This document shows, in pieces, positions 1-12,140 of a DNA stretch of 64,000 nt; positions within the stretch are counted from its first letter, which is position 1, and each line of letters opens with the position of its first letter. This DNA is from Forficula auricularia (taxonomy: Eukaryota > Arthropoda > Insecta > Dermaptera > Forficulidae), in contig JALMQS010000128.1 in the NCBI GenBank assembly GCA_024734495.1, positions 18,159,079-18,223,078 on the forward strand. Direction: 5' to 3'. The notes under the pieces were generated by a model that ran no database searches, was not told the origin of the DNA, and was given only the letters and a program-made list of their open reading frames with translations. A program made the translations under genes and the position numbers.

Positions 1-492
1 AAAGGGGGTGGATGGGGGGGGGGTTAAAAATTAAAAATCTAGGCCATATGAGCAAACACAACCAAATTTTGTATACATAATCAGTGGACCCCCAGAATCC
101 AAAAAATGCAAAAACTAACCGCCCAAAATGGGGGAGGGGGGGGGGTTAAAAAATGAAAATCTTGGCCATTTACCAAACTCAACCAAATTTTGTATACATA
201 ATCAGTGGTCCCCCAGAAGTATAAAAATGCAACAACTAACCCCTACATGATTATAAATAATTTTAGGAGCCAGGTTGTTTGGTAAAGTTAAGTGGATGGC
301 CACATCAGAACACGTCAGCTTATTTTTATTATTTGTTATTTTTGGATAAATTCAAAACTCGCGACCCAGCTAGTAGATAGAGTAATTATTTCTTGACGAA
401 CGCTTATTGCTCTTTCTTTCTTTCAATTATTCCTCTCTCATTTACTCATCAGTGCTTAGATGTCCGACTGCTTTTAAGAAAATTAACACTAA

Positions 493-568
493 GGGCCAGT
501 TGTATGTCGGTTGGTAAACTCTTTTTAAACGTTGACAAAGAGTTTACCAAACGACATACAACTGGCCC
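493..568. mobile_element. Short palindromic MITE (Harbinger-like), TAA target duplication
   Basis: A 76-bp near-perfect palindrome begins GGGCCAGTTGTATGTCG and ends with its inverse complement. It is flanked by TAA on both sides (490-492 and 569-571). A 3-bp TWA duplication with GGGCC termini fits PIF/Harbinger MITEs. It shares ends with the copies at 19087-19412, 37029-37146 and 55014-55201. Confidence 0.8.
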
Positions 569-890
569 TAAGCATTTGTCTATTCCAGACCCTCCCCCTC
601 TCTTCCCCCACCTAGCATACTCAGATACTCACTCTAGTGCCTCGTGCAACAGCATCTTTGCGCCATCAGGACGACGCGAATCCTCGTGTTATAGTGATCT
701 CAAACCTTTCGCTCATCTATCAGGTGAGATTTTTCCCAATTTACATATTTTAAACAAATCTCTATTTCTTATTCCTATTAGTTTATTAATAAAAATAATT
801 TAATAGTAAAATGCAATTTTGTTAGAGTTCGTGGCTGTGATGAAACTGTATTAGATGAGGGGAGAGTTATCAGTCAAAGTTGAATGCGCT

Positions 891-1013
891 GGGTTCAATA
901 AAACACCCTGAATAAATCGTTTCGGCCTGAATTGTGTATAACTCCCAATTAACTGAAGATGGCCAAATAAATTCAGGCCGAAACGTTTTATTCGAGGGTG
1001 TTTTATTGAACCC
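891..1013. repeat. Foldback repeat with hammerhead-like core
   Basis: The left arm begins GGGTTCAATAAAACACCCTG and the right arm ends with its inverse complement; arms are ~43 bp around a ~35-bp centre. The right half contains a hammerhead-like core (separate entry). No reading frame. Confidence 0.75.
953..987 (+). ncRNA. Minimal hammerhead-ribozyme-like motif
   Basis: CTGAAGA at 953-959, a helix II GGCC (961-964) pairing with GGCC (976-979), then GAAAC (980-984) and GTT (985-987) as the putative cleavage triplet. Helix I is weak: three pairs between ATTAA before the core and TTATT after it. The architecture matches the minimal hammerheads of Penelope-like elements. Activity is not implied. 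Confidence 0.5.
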
Positions 1014-1990
1014 TACCTCTTCCTTGATGAAGATCTAACACAGTAAAATGCAGGGTTATTTTGCTTTTTTTTTTTATTGAATATGCAATTTCGAAAAGGA
1101 CACATCTCGCATATTTTGACAAATATCCTTTTTCATATAAATGTAATCTAAGAGCTTCAGACGCATGATCTCATCTTACTTCCAAAAATTAACCAGAATA
1201 CACATTATAGTTCATTATTAATCCCAAAAAAAAATTTGAATTAAATAATTGATTCCTTGTTTAAGCATTTCATATTAATATCGTTGTATATTTATTTATT
1301 TTTTATTCAATTAATTACAAAATATAAAACTATTTATTTTTTATACTATCACCAAATGTGGTTTATAGGATCCGACTTTGCTTCTGAAATCATCTAGTCT
1401 ACACTATATTATATTTAAATTTAAATCCACCAAAATCTATTATAAAAATATATTTTAATATTACTTTTATTCTACTATTTTAATTTTTATTATAAATGGA
1501 TTTTCAATTAAAAAATAAAGCTAATTTCAATGTGACTAGGACTAAAGAATACGCCAAGAGCCTACTTATATTTGGTCACCCATTTAATCCCTAACTTCAT
1601 TATTTTTGCTTAACATATTTATATGTACATCTCAGAACCAGACTCTTTCAATTTAATATAATTATTATCTTATTCTAATTGATAATTTGACAATTTATAT
1701 GTAACTGAATAACTTTTTATTAAAAAAATTGTAACTTCTTTATCGTTGGGTTTTGTACTGAGAACCAATATATATATATAATATATATATATATATATTA
1801 TGTTTTGATAATAGATTATATAAAGCGAGCTTATAATATATTAGAATGGAATTAGCTTTATCAGAGAGACATTCGAAAACGAGTTCACACTTGTTTGTCG
1901 AATTCTAATAAATTTTTAAATTGGATTCTTATAAGAATTACCTTTTTAACAATTAGGAATTTGTACAATCCCTAGTACTCTCTATTGCAG

Positions 1991-2139
1991 GGTTCAAAGT
2001 CCACCATGAGCCCATGGTTCCTTCAGCCCGTGCGTTTGAGACTGTGAACCCCGCCCAGCCAAAAACGTCGCTCTCCAGAAAGGACCCGCGCCAGTCAGGA
2101 ATCTCCAGTGGCTAAGGCTCGCGCTCCTGCGACTTCCAG
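1991..2139 (+). other. GC-rich exon-like segment inside the large element
   Basis: A 149-bp GC-rich block in AT-rich DNA is preceded by a plausible acceptor (CTCTATTGCAG) and followed by a good donor (CAG|GTGAGA at 2140). One frame is open for about 40 codons before a TAA. Another has an ATG in a strong context (CCACCATGA) but stops after 13 codons. The product is unrecognised. It could be an exon of a host non-coding transcript, or cargo of the surrounding element. Confidence 0.3.
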
Positions 2140-2560
2140 GTGAGATTGTTTGCAATTTTTGAAACTTTACCTATTTTAACCATCTTTTATTTACCTATTT
2201 ATATCATAGTTTGAATAAAATATATTATTTTAAATATTAAAGTTTTAATTTTTACTTCTTATTTAATAACCTCAAGTGTTCTGATGTGGCCATCTACTTG
2301 ACTTTACCATACAACCTGGGCCCTCACTTATATTTAATATTTAATAAAATTATTGATAATCATGAAGAGGATGGGGGTTAGTTTTTCCATTTTTAGACTC
2401 CTTGGGACCCACTGATTATGTATAAAAAATTTGGTTGAGTTTGGTACAAGAGCCTATATTTTCATTTTTTGACCATACACCCCATATACAAAATTTGGTT
2501 GAGTTTGCTCAAATGGCCTAGATTTTTAATTTTTAACCTCCCCCCCCCACCCCCATTAAT

Positions 2561-4704
2561 TTTGGTAAAATGTATGGCAAAGCAAAAATATAATTTCGAT
2601 TAACATTTAAAATCTCATATTGTAAACTACGTATATAAATAAAATTTATACCATATATTTATTTATTTTTACTTTCAGCTCACTCCAACTCAGAATATGG
2701 AGATCAGTACTTGATAAGCCGAACCCTCCAAGTATCTACTGGGATTTCGAGGGGTGAGTTTTTGAAAAAATTTAATTATTCTCTTTAATACCTTAGACCA
2801 TGAAATATATAGACACGCCCTGGTGTCGATTTGGTGAGGCCAACATCTCCTATAGAACTTGACGTCATCTTTAGGTAGGAACACCCAGAAATAGCATGCC
2901 CACTATAGGAATTATTATACATTGAGATAAATTTATCGTAGTTTAGAATATTTATTTTGGATTCCAATAATCGCAAATTAATATTAAATTAATATAACCA
3001 AAATATTTATGCGAGAACGTGACGTCATCTGTAGGCGATGTTGGACTCACTTCACTCTGTGTGGAGAGTAGCAGAGGGTTAAGTTCGGCAGGAGAAACTT
3101 GTAGTATTTTATTTTTTATATTTTATATAATTGATATCGTGAGCTACATGGACATTAGACACTGGGAATACTAATTCAATATGATTCAAAAATTTCAATT
3201 TTTTTCTTTTTCTTTTTTGCATATCCTTTTTTTAGAGGATGTCTGAATCACGTAGAAAAATAGTTATTTCTGTTTGAATTCCCGTATCAACTATAACTCA
3301 AAAACGAAAGGTCATAAAAAGTTCATTCTGAAACTGGTGTAGCGGCCCGCTCTTGCTCATGGCGACGAGCCTTGAGACACGGCCGTTAGATGACTCAGTC
3401 GGATCGTTGCGTCGTTTTTGCATGAGTGAAGTATTATCACCCATGCTATAATTGAAGCGACTCGATTCGACTGGGGAAGCGAACGGATTTGTACATTCGA
3501 ATCTGGAGGGGCCAAACGCCAACCAGCAGCCCCTCCCTGCACACACCCTATATGTACACGCAACCTACAACCTGCACTCAACAGATTGTTAGGACCCCAT
3601 CGACTTGATGGGGGGCGCACAAAGCACCACACAGCACTCATCTCACGAGAGCCCTAACAATACTGAAATGTTTGTATTTCTGAAACAAATATAATCTGAT
3701 TAGAGTTTTTGAGCTTTAGAATTTAAAGCTAAAACGAAGCGAAAAATAATTCAAAAAATTATTTTATCAGGTGTATCAAACGTTTATAGCTTTTATAGCT
3801 GATAAACTGAAATTTGGCTTACAAGTTTGAATTAAGAAACTTCAACTCTGTACCGAGTTTTAGCTTCAAGCTTAACCCTAATTTTTGCCAAATCACTAAA
3901 AGCGCACCTAGTCTTGAAAAAGTTTTCACTTTTACTTACAATTTTACTAAATAAAATTTTAATCTTATTTTTTGTATATAATAAAATAAATGTCATTTCC
4001 GTATAAAAACTAATAAAATTAAAATATTTATTAAATTTTCAAACTTTTCTCAAATATATTTTCCTTTAGGTATTTATATTACGTTTTTATATTTTGACCA
4101 GCTAAAATTGGTCTACTCCACCACTAGCACGACGAATATATGAATTTGCGATAGAATTATTATACTACATACCCACTGGATAAATGGATTTATAGTTCCC
4201 GAAATCAACCAAATTAAAAAAATCAAAAAAACATTTTGAATACCTATATCAAAGCTCACAGCGTGCGCAGGCCAAGTTCGAGCATTGGCTTGGCCCTACA
4301 CGCTCTACTCTATTTATACGAACCATTTCGAGCCAATTTCGACCCCCTGCAGTTCGGAAACCAATTGAGATACAGAGCTGAAATTATACACATGTAATTA
4401 TGTATTCCATCTTGAGGAGAGTACCAAATTTCAATAATATAGCTTAAATTGATTCTGAAATATTGACATGAGAAAATAGCTAATTTTGGCACTCACTGAC
4501 AGGTCATCCAAATCTAAGGGTACTTCCAATCTTCAGCATCATGAAATTTTGCCTGCTAGTAGAGTTTGTGACACAAACAAAGGAAAAATTCCAAAAATCC
4601 AAACTTTCTATCTTTCAACCCCTTCAAAATGGGGGGGGGTCAAAAGGAAAAAATCTAGCCCTTTGGACCAACGGGCTTCCTCATAGCTTACAAAAAGCAG
4701 AGAA
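2561..4704. other. No gene seen; GC-richer patch at 3335-3655
   Basis: Mostly AT-rich unique-looking sequence. The patch at 3335-3655 is clearly richer in G+C, with several CpGs, a TCAGTC initiator-like hexamer near 3395 and no long reading frame. It could be an upstream nemo promoter or leader segment, or old transposon sequence; nothing decides this. Confidence 0.4.
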
Positions 4705-4905
4705 ATCCTAACCAAAATATTCTGTGAAAAAACAGTCCCAAGTTCAAAAAGTAGTGAAATCTAGTGTACTGCCAAGAATAATTAAGTTGAGAAAATAGTA
4801 GATCTCTCAACTTAATTATTCTTGGCGAATTTAACTTGGCTACACACTAGATTTCACTACTTTTTCGAACTTGGACTTTTTTTTCACTGAATGTTTTGGT
4901 TGGGA
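4705..4905. repeat. ~200-bp inverted repeat (foldback MITE-like)
   Basis: Two arms of roughly 90 bp mirror each other around 4800. The outer ends carry AACCAAAATATTCTGTG and its imperfect inverse; the inner arms share CAAGAATAATTAAGTTGAG. No coding capacity. No clear target duplication seen. Confidence 0.75.
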
Positions 4906-4952
4906 TAGGTTGTAAGTGAAAGATATAGCGAATTTAAATACATTTTATTTTA

Positions 4953-5328
4953 AATAAAACTTGAGCAAGATGCGAGGTAGGTTTCACAAAAAAAGTAAAT
5001 AAAACAAAATTGAGTTTTCAATTCGATATATTTCGCGGGTGAGCCCATCTTCAGGAGTCAGAGCAAACTGATTATAAATTGGAAAAATAATTTCACAAAT
5101 AACAATTTTTAGAAATATATGTTGTGAGGGGAAGAGGAGAAAGTGTACTAAGAATTACTCACCACATATATTTTTAAAAATTGTTATTTGTAAAATTATT
5201 TTTCTAATTTATAATCAGTTTTCTCTGACTCCTGAAGATGGACTCACCCCGAAATATATCGAATTCAAAACTCAATTTTGTTTTATTTCTTTTTTGTGAA
5301 ACCTACCTGCATCTTGCTCAAGTTTTAT
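4953..5328. mobile_element. Foldback element with two opposed hammerhead-like cores
   Basis: A ~376-bp inverted repeat with arms of ~170 bp; the outer ends share AAATAAAACTTGAGCAAGATG. Each arm holds a hammerhead-like block. Plus strand: CTGAAGA at 5232-5238 and GAAA at 5251-5254. Minus strand: the complement of CTGAAGA at 5048-5054 and of GAAA at 5031-5034. Helix II is short (GG or GGG with CC or CCC). This resembles Penelope-like terminal repeats arranged head to head, but no reverse transcriptase is present, so the class is inferred. Confidence 0.65.
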
Positions 5329-5696
5329 TATTATATTAAAATGTTTCACCTAGAACCAACACCTATCTCCTTAAAAGTTATAAATATAACCCGTCTAACA
5401 TTATAATAGAAATTATTCATATCCCCGCGGATTAACTAGTTTTCAATCTTTTGGAATTTGCTTTGTCATATGGTTTGGTCTTTTATTTTTAAATTTAGAA
5501 ACTTCTGACTGTTTTTCATTGAATGATTAAATTTATGGATATTTTAAGAATGAGAAAAGTGAAACATTATGATTTATCTAAGCTTATGGACTTGTATTAG
5601 GAAAATAATTCTGTTATATGAACTTATCTAGTGCTAGTAGTTGATTCTAGAAAAGGCTACTCCCAGAACAGATGATTAGTATTTACTGCATAGATA

Positions 5697-6830
5697 AATA
5701 TATATTATACTGGCTGCAAGGCCCGCCTTCGGCGGCCCTCTTGCTAACCAGGAGGCACGCCCCTGAACCCCAGCCCTCGAAGCCCATCCTCACCCCTCCA
5801 CTCCCACCCACCACACCCCACACCCCGAAACCCACCCAGCAGACCACCCCCCGCAATATGCCCAACCCCCGCCCCCACAACACCACCCCAACACTCCGCA
5901 CCCTACTAACCCCCTTCACCCCCAAAACCCCTCCAGCAACCCCACCCCCGCACCATGCGCCCATTCCCACCACCCGCACTCCACCCACCTCGGACCCCGC
6001 ACCCCATCCACCCGGGGCCCCACCCCGTGCCTTCCAACCCTGCGCACCACACCCCCGCCTGGCCCCCTGGACCCCACACCCGCTATGCCCCCTGGACTCC
6101 TCCCCCTCCCCCACCCTACTCCGCCTCACTCCCCACCCACCCCCATTCCACCCCCGCACCCACCCTCCGCACCCAGTTTTTGCATTTCTAGCCTTCTAGT
6201 GACCCATAGATTATGTATACAAAATTTGGTTGAGTTTGGCCCAAGAGAAAGAATTTTCATTTTTTGACCCTCCCCTCCCCATTTTGGGTGGTTAGTTTTT
6301 GCATTTCTAGCTCTCTGGAGGCCCAGAGATTATGTATACAAAATTTGGTTGAGTTTGCTCCAAGGGCAAGAATTTACATTTTTTCACCCTCCCCCCTTTT
6401 TGGGTTGTTTTTGGGGAAATTTTTTTAAACAAACGTTGTCAGAAATCATATCCCCTACAACTTTGTTTATTATAAAATTTGCAGTAGGGTTAATAGTTTA
6501 GGAGTTATTTGATCATTTTCATTCGTGCGCCCCCCCCCCCCCAAACCACCTTCTGGGATCAAAATATCAAAACGTTATATAGCTAAAAACTTAAGTTAGA
6601 AGACATCTGATGTAAATATGAAATTTCATAATAATCCCTTCAGCCGTTTTTACGTGAATCGTGAGCAACTTTTCGTGGAAACCACTGAAACAGACAGACA
6701 GACAGGAATTTTGTTGAGGGTGTTTTCGTTCATAACTTTGCTTGAAACGTGTGCAACCAAAATTTGGCGTGATTTGGAGCAATGTACAGACAAAACCTTA
6801 ATTTTATATAAATAGATATATTTTCGATTT
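5697..6830. mobile_element. Non-autonomous element with CGCCTTCGGCGG hairpin start
   Basis: It begins with a GC hairpin block (GCCCGCCTTCGGCGGCCC at 5720), continues through a 420-bp C-rich tract and two ~108-bp sub-repeats containing GTATACAAAATTTGG (6195-6400), and ends in an AT tail after CAGACAGACAGACAGG. The same GC block opens the element at 48451, and occurs inverted at ~21618. The class is undetermined. It carries no supportable gene; long open frames here come only from the biased composition. Confidence 0.5.
5755..6178. repeat. C-rich, G-poor low-complexity tract
   Basis: About 420 bp made almost entirely of C, A and T with runs such as CACCCC; G is rare on this strand. The complementary strand therefore has G-runs that could form G-quadruplexes. 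Open frames across it on both strands are composition artefacts rich in Pro/Thr/His or Gly/Trp/Val. Confidence 0.85.
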
Positions 6831-7259
6831 CTTCACTGCCATACTGATATTTTTTGATTGTAAAAATAATATATTTGATTAAAAATATTTATGTATAAGT
6901 ACTGCGCCTATTAAATTTATATTTTTTTTAAATCTTTAGCTGAAAATTAATTTGATTTTAGAAAATTCTGATTTCGTCAAATTACACATTGGCTAGCCTA
7001 GATGAGATATATGAACTTGCGAATTGAAAAAATCTTTTGGTCTTTCAACAAACTTCTCCCACAGTATTTGAAAACAACATCAGAAATAGATATCGAAACC
7101 TCGTCCATTTTTTTCTTTAAAAATCTGCAATCTAGATGGTTTGAATTTGAACTTCTCTTTCGATAAATAACACAACTACTAAAGAACTAAAGTATCAAAT
7201 GTACAATAATTTCTTTAATTTCTCTTGGCTTAGCATGGTTGGCTTCCCTCCCTCTAGGG

Positions 7260-8106
7260 CAGCGATTCTTAGCAGGGGGCCGCAAAAATATTAGAATTTT
7301 TTAAGTTTTTATAATCTTTACAAATTAATAAAAAAAATATATATTTCTAGTTTTTATAAGTGATACATAATATATAAGTGACAGATGAATTTAATGACAT
7401 CTCAATATTCTTAAACATGGTTAAACTAAATGAAAACGTTAAGCGCATGGGTAAAAATTAGACACACACAGACAGACAGACAAAATTACAAGTTGATTAA
7501 AACCTTATAAATATTTTTTATAAATCTAGGTTTACAATTTTTATACTATAGCAAATATACTTTCATTTGCATATATACCTATTTTTCAATAAATATGTTA
7601 TTATACTGACAATGTGATAAAGCAACTAAATTATATATTCAAGGAAATCAACACAAAATTTTGTCCATTCGAGATAAAATAGAGGCGATGAAAATGAAAC
7701 TTTGTACATGGATTCTGAAGAATAGAATCGAATGTTGACGAAATGTTTCCAAATTATTCTCAAATGATTTACAGATAATGGTGGATTTGATAAAGAACAT
7801 ACAAATTATTTAATTCATCTCCAAAAATATTAAAACGAAGCAACGTAATCGACTCCGAACAGACTGCGAATAGCTTTAAAAGTAACGCAATTGAAGTGCG
7901 AATAGACAAATTACTGGAGTGTATTCAACAACATTTATGAATTAATGTTACATTTGAGTTTTTTTTATACGAGTAATTACGAGTATGTTACCTAATGGTG
8001 AGGGGAGGGGTACTGGCCGCAAAAATATGTTTGGATTTTAAGGGGTCCGCGAATATACTTTCGGATTTTAAGGGGCTCACGGCTAATAAAAGGTTAACAA
8101 CCACTG
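7260..8106. mobile_element. Non-autonomous hAT element with intact 8-bp target duplication
   Basis: The left end CAGCGATTCTTAGCAGGG and the right end, complement CAGTGGTTGTTAACC, form hAT-type termini. CTCTAGGG flanks both sides exactly (7252-7259 and 8107-8114). The 847-bp interior is AT-rich with no intact transposase. Other CAGTG-type hAT elements in this window are at 10820, 44417 and 53270. Confidence 0.85.
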
Positions 8107-8921
8107 CTCTAGGGCGCCCACACTCCCATAGTTCGCTGCTGGTTGCCTACCCTACAGGCTTCCCCATAAACTTGCTTATCGAAGTTGACTTAATGAATTG
8201 ATTTTTAATATGTTAATTGCTTCAATAAACGTATTAGAAGAAATAAGTCATGTATTTTCGAAAAAGTTTTTTGAAGTAAAAAAAAATTAAAAATTTTCAA
8301 ATGTACCATTTACCTATAGGTATCACTAAAAAAAATAGAAAAAATTTAAAATTTAAAATGTTTTTCTACAAATTTTGGAAATTTGGAAAATTTTCACTCA
8401 AAAAGGAGGTTGAGCTAAAAAATTGTTTAATGTCAAATTTAATCCAATTAGTTCTAATCTAGCTTCTCTTATAAAGATTCTATTTCGGAACCATATTTAT
8501 TTATAGTCTTGAAAATGCTATCACTTTTTTTAACTTTTAAAGATTAAAAGTTTCCTTCAATCGACGAGCAGTTTTATTTTTAATTGAACGACCCACATAA
8601 TGATTTTTTTCTTGTTACCAAATACGCAATACTAATTTGTGTGCTCTATGATATTTTGTACTTAAAAAATTAATCCAATTTAAATTACTTTTTTAGTTTC
8701 AAGATAGTTTTTATTCAAAACAACATTAGAATCGATTGTACAATTTTTCTTTCGAATTGTTGAAATATGAAAAAATGAAAAAAATATAATACCTATGTAA
8801 TGAATGTAATGCAGTTACATTCTAATCTCCCAAGAGGAAACATGAAGAAAAAGACATTATATATTTTTCAAAATTTTCAATGTATAAATCTTAATTTGTA
8901 ACTAATTTGAAATATTTGTGA

Positions 8922-8964
8922 TAGACTGATGATGAAGGCAATGCCTTCGAAACTATAGTCTCTA
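8922..8964 (+). ncRNA. Hammerhead-ribozyme-like motif (well-formed core)
   Basis: Helix I TAGA (8922-8925) pairs with TCTA (8961-8964). The core CTGATGA is at 8926-8932. A 6-bp helix II GAAGGC/GCCTTC (8934-8939/8943-8948) has loop AAT and one extra T before it. GAAAC is at 8949-8953 and GTC, the cleavage triplet, at 8958-8960. Helix III is very short (AC/GT around TATA). All three helices and both core strands are in the order of a type I hammerhead. Such small stem III versions are known from Penelope-like elements and are thought to act as dimers. Confidence 0.6.
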
Positions 8965-10239
8965 GAAATAATTAAAAATTATTTTATTTAAAAAACAGAA
9001 GACTCTCATTTTATTTTTAACATAAAATAAAAACAATTCTGTTACCATCGACAGTGAAATCTTTTATTCAACTAATATTATATACTCCATTTTTAAAACC
9101 AAGCTCTGCCCTTTTGTCTTTTTTTGTTCTTATTGGATTACTCTTTGGATTATTCTTTTGTTCTCACATCCGCTCGACCTTTTTTTACAACCTACTATTT
9201 TAATCTTTTGGGTTTTCAAATGTTATTGGTTATTTTGATTGAAATGGGGTTGAATTCTGTAAATAAATTGATGAAAATGGAGGTTCGGAAACAAAATGGC
9301 GGTCTCTCCAAGAGAAGTGAAAGAATCCAAATAACTTGGTGTACAAATAAATATTTTTAAAGATTTAATCTAGATCTACTTATACATATAACAAAAATGT
9401 AGCCTGTATTGGCGTTACGGGGGCAAGGAGCAACACGGGAAAATTACACAACGGATTTTTATGCGGTTTTGATGTATGTATAGATTCTCTAGAATTCGGA
9501 GCAGCTTCATTCATTTCATCAAAATCAATTAATTAGAGAAAAATATATAGTTATTTAAATATCTAATTAGGATGGAGCGCGTCGTTTGCATACTCATTGC
9601 TTGGTGGCGTTGGGGTCAAAAAATCAACAAATTAAAATTTGGTAGCCGAATTATAGGTATTTATTTACTAGATGCTCTTAGTAAATAATAAATTAATAAG
9701 TTATCAATTTTGGCTTAAAAACTATATATCACTACTAGTTCGCTAGCCGTTGGCTTATTACAGCAGATCCCATCTCAATGTTGATTTATTCGTAATGTAG
9801 ATAATGTATAATAATTTTAGAAACATATTATTGCATACAGATATTATAATAATTAGTATTAGTCACTTTAAGCATTTATTTAATAGGTATTTAAAAAAAA
9901 TTAACTAATGTGAAAATCAAAACGAAATTTCACATGTAGTTTTGGCGCATATATATATATGGCATTGAGATTAAGAGCTGATCAGATTTTGGTTGAAATC
10001 GAAAACTTGAAATAAATAATACCACCGCTACAATTCAGGTTAGACACTCGCCCAACCACGCCCACCGCTAGCACCAATTGGAAAAATAGGAAATGAGCTC
10101 ACGGGAGATGACCCTCAAATTTTAAACATGAAAAATATTATTTTAACAAAGACGCCTGTAGGGTATGCTAGGACTATTCAGATGCGACTTTTGGTTGCAT
10201 AGATACAGGCGGGCAGCTTTCCTAGCCTGTGCTTTACGT
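8965..10239. other. No gene seen
   Basis: AT-rich sequence with short open frames of no recognisable product. About 9905-10005 is an inverted fragment of the repeat best seen at 17288-17540 (shared GATTAAGAGCTGATCAGATT). Confidence 0.5.
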
Positions 10240-10330
10240 CAGTGTTTCCCAACGCGGGGGGCCCACGACCCACAGGGGGACAATTTGATTGTTAAGGGGG
10301 CCAATTAGAAAATGATCTCAACCATAGCTT
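10240..10330. mobile_element. Orphan hAT-like left end
   Basis: CAGTGTTTCCCAACGCGGGG followed by GGCCCACGACCCAC is a typical hAT terminal sequence. No matching inverted right end was found nearby, so this is a truncated copy. Confidence 0.45.
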
Positions 10331-11224
10331 AACCCTATGGCGACTTTCAGTAACTCGAGCCTGTCGAGTGCAAAAATTTAAAAGCAAGAAAATTTTCCTG
10401 TGGGAAAAATCTGTCCGCCGGCTGGAAGCTTAATAATGTAAATTATTTTTTGTAGGGAGATATTGATACAATCTAAAAAATTGTAAGGTGTTATTTTTTC
10501 TATTATTCATTATAATTAAAATTCGAAAAATTTTCTAGCCGACCTTTACTAGTTGTTTTAAAGAATAAATTTATTACAATTAAAAATAATCTTAATTTTT
10601 ATTTTTCAGAAAAGTTTCAAGAGCGCTGTAGCCAATGAAATAATAAGGTCGGTCCGATGAATTAAAAAATGGGAAATATAGATAAAATTAAATATAAAAA
10701 TTGCTGTCGGGCGAAGCTGTTGCTTGAGAGTTGCAAAAAGGTTTTCTATGCAACCTTCAATTTTGGCACCAAAATATAACTTTAAAAAAACCTTAATGGA
10801 AATTTCTGTGCTATACGGGCAGTGCCGGATGTAGCGTTCTTCGGGCCCCGGTCGGTATATATATGTTCGCCCCCTCCCCCCCCCCCAAAGAAATTTTTTA
10901 AAACACTTTTTACTCATTTTTATTTATTTTTATTTTGAACATTTAGAGATAATTTATTATTTTTTTGTTAGGTTAGTATTGAAACATTGAATATATTGCA
11001 AAATTTTTGTCTAAGAAAGGGCAAGTAAAAAATAATAAGAAATTTGGTATTGGTAAATAAATGAAACACATGTTCTAACATTTAAATCTACCAATAGTAA
11101 CAATGATAATATTAGAAAAATAAACTTTACTATAGAAAAAATAAGAAAATAGATAAATAATATATAAAATTATCAACATATTACATATTAAAAATTTCGA
11201 GGAAAAAATATTATTAGATATGTA

Positions 11225-11530
11225 ATACTTTTTTCCTAGATTTTTCTTTAGCAAAATCTCGTATTAAATCATTGCAATCCAATTTTTTTAAATGCTTCAT
11301 TTTCTATATAAAGTATGATAACCCATCTAGCCTTTCTGGCCCTACTTGGTCTTAAATAATTTTTTATTCTCTTTAGTACAGAGAAAGATCTCTCTCCAGA
11401 AGCATTTGATACTGGAATTGTCATACTAGTATGTAATGTATTTCTAGTAATGTTGAAATGTTTGGAAATGTCGCCTTAACATCTTGAACAGTTGCAAACA
11501 TTTCGGAAATCGTCTTTTTATCCAATGTTT
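11225..11530 (-). pseudogene. hAT transposase C-terminal dimerisation region, frameshifted
   Basis: Translating the minus strand of 11281-11440 gives MTIPVSNASGERSFSVLKRI followed by KNYLRPSRARKARWVI and an IENEAFKKI ending. That is the signature hAT C-terminal dimerisation motif (P-S-ASGERSFS--K). Upstream the natural continuation (FPNISTLLEIHY) lies in another frame, and downstream the expected tail (LDCNDLIRDFAKEKSRKK) is also shifted. At least two frameshifts therefore break it. In an intact transposase this region mediates dimerisation and DNA binding. Confidence 0.88.
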
Positions 11531-12140
11531 TACAAAATTCGGCACAAAAACTGTCAATTTAGTCTAATTTATTAATTGGAAGAACAGGCGCAAGCGCCTA
11601 TTAAGAAGAAGAAGAAGAAGCAATTCATCTTTGTATTGAATAAGCTCAATATCTTTATCTTCTTGAAGTTTTACTATGTTTTTTGCCTCGAATTCTATAT
11701 CATCAAAAGTCTCTCTAATTTTTTAAATAAATGTTACTATTGATATCAAACCTGAAATAATATTTAATTCGATACTTTCTAATGTGTCTTACTGGTTGCA
11801 TTTCCTCTTTCAAGGATATTCCTGCATATTAATGTTAAAAGAACAATTTTAAATGTATTCATAGAGACTTAAGGAGATCCTTTCGCTCCAGTTGAGTCAA
11901 AAGAAGTATAGTATCTAATATTTAATAAAATAAGTTAAAATTCAAATGAAAAATAATAGAATTAAAAATTAAATAGTATGAAAGCCGTAAATGTTTGAAA
12001 TAAAAAAATAATTAGTTAGAAAAGTTATATTTTCCTTATTATAGGTTCATTTTATAGTATATTTCATTTTTCATGTTTTTTAATTTGAAAATATAATAGT
12101 TTTAAATTTTAATCCTCCCCCCCTTAATATATATATATAT

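Larger units (their letters stand above)
1..2560. mobile_element. Large element with ~300-bp terminal inverted repeats
   Basis: The first ~335 bases reappear in inverted orientation at about 2268-2556 with high identity. Each arm holds two ~110-bp sub-repeats that include GTATACATAATCAGTGG, then an inner boundary containing TGGATGGCCACATCAG. The left edge is cut by the window start, so neither a target duplication nor the true end can be seen. The interior (340-2265) holds a small MITE, a hammerhead-bearing foldback and a GC-rich exon-like segment, but no transposase reading frame. Related arms recur at 17082-17540, 42830-43610 and 62655-63190, so this is a family. The superfamily is unknown. 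Confidence 0.7.

Noticed and set aside
5672..6199. Long open frames on both strands of the C-rich tract
   Set aside because: They come from the near absence of one base; products are Pro/Thr/His- or Gly/Trp-rich low complexity inside a repeat element.
9124..9360. 78-codon open frame
   Set aside because: No recognised domain and a non-ATG opening; likely chance in AT-rich DNA.
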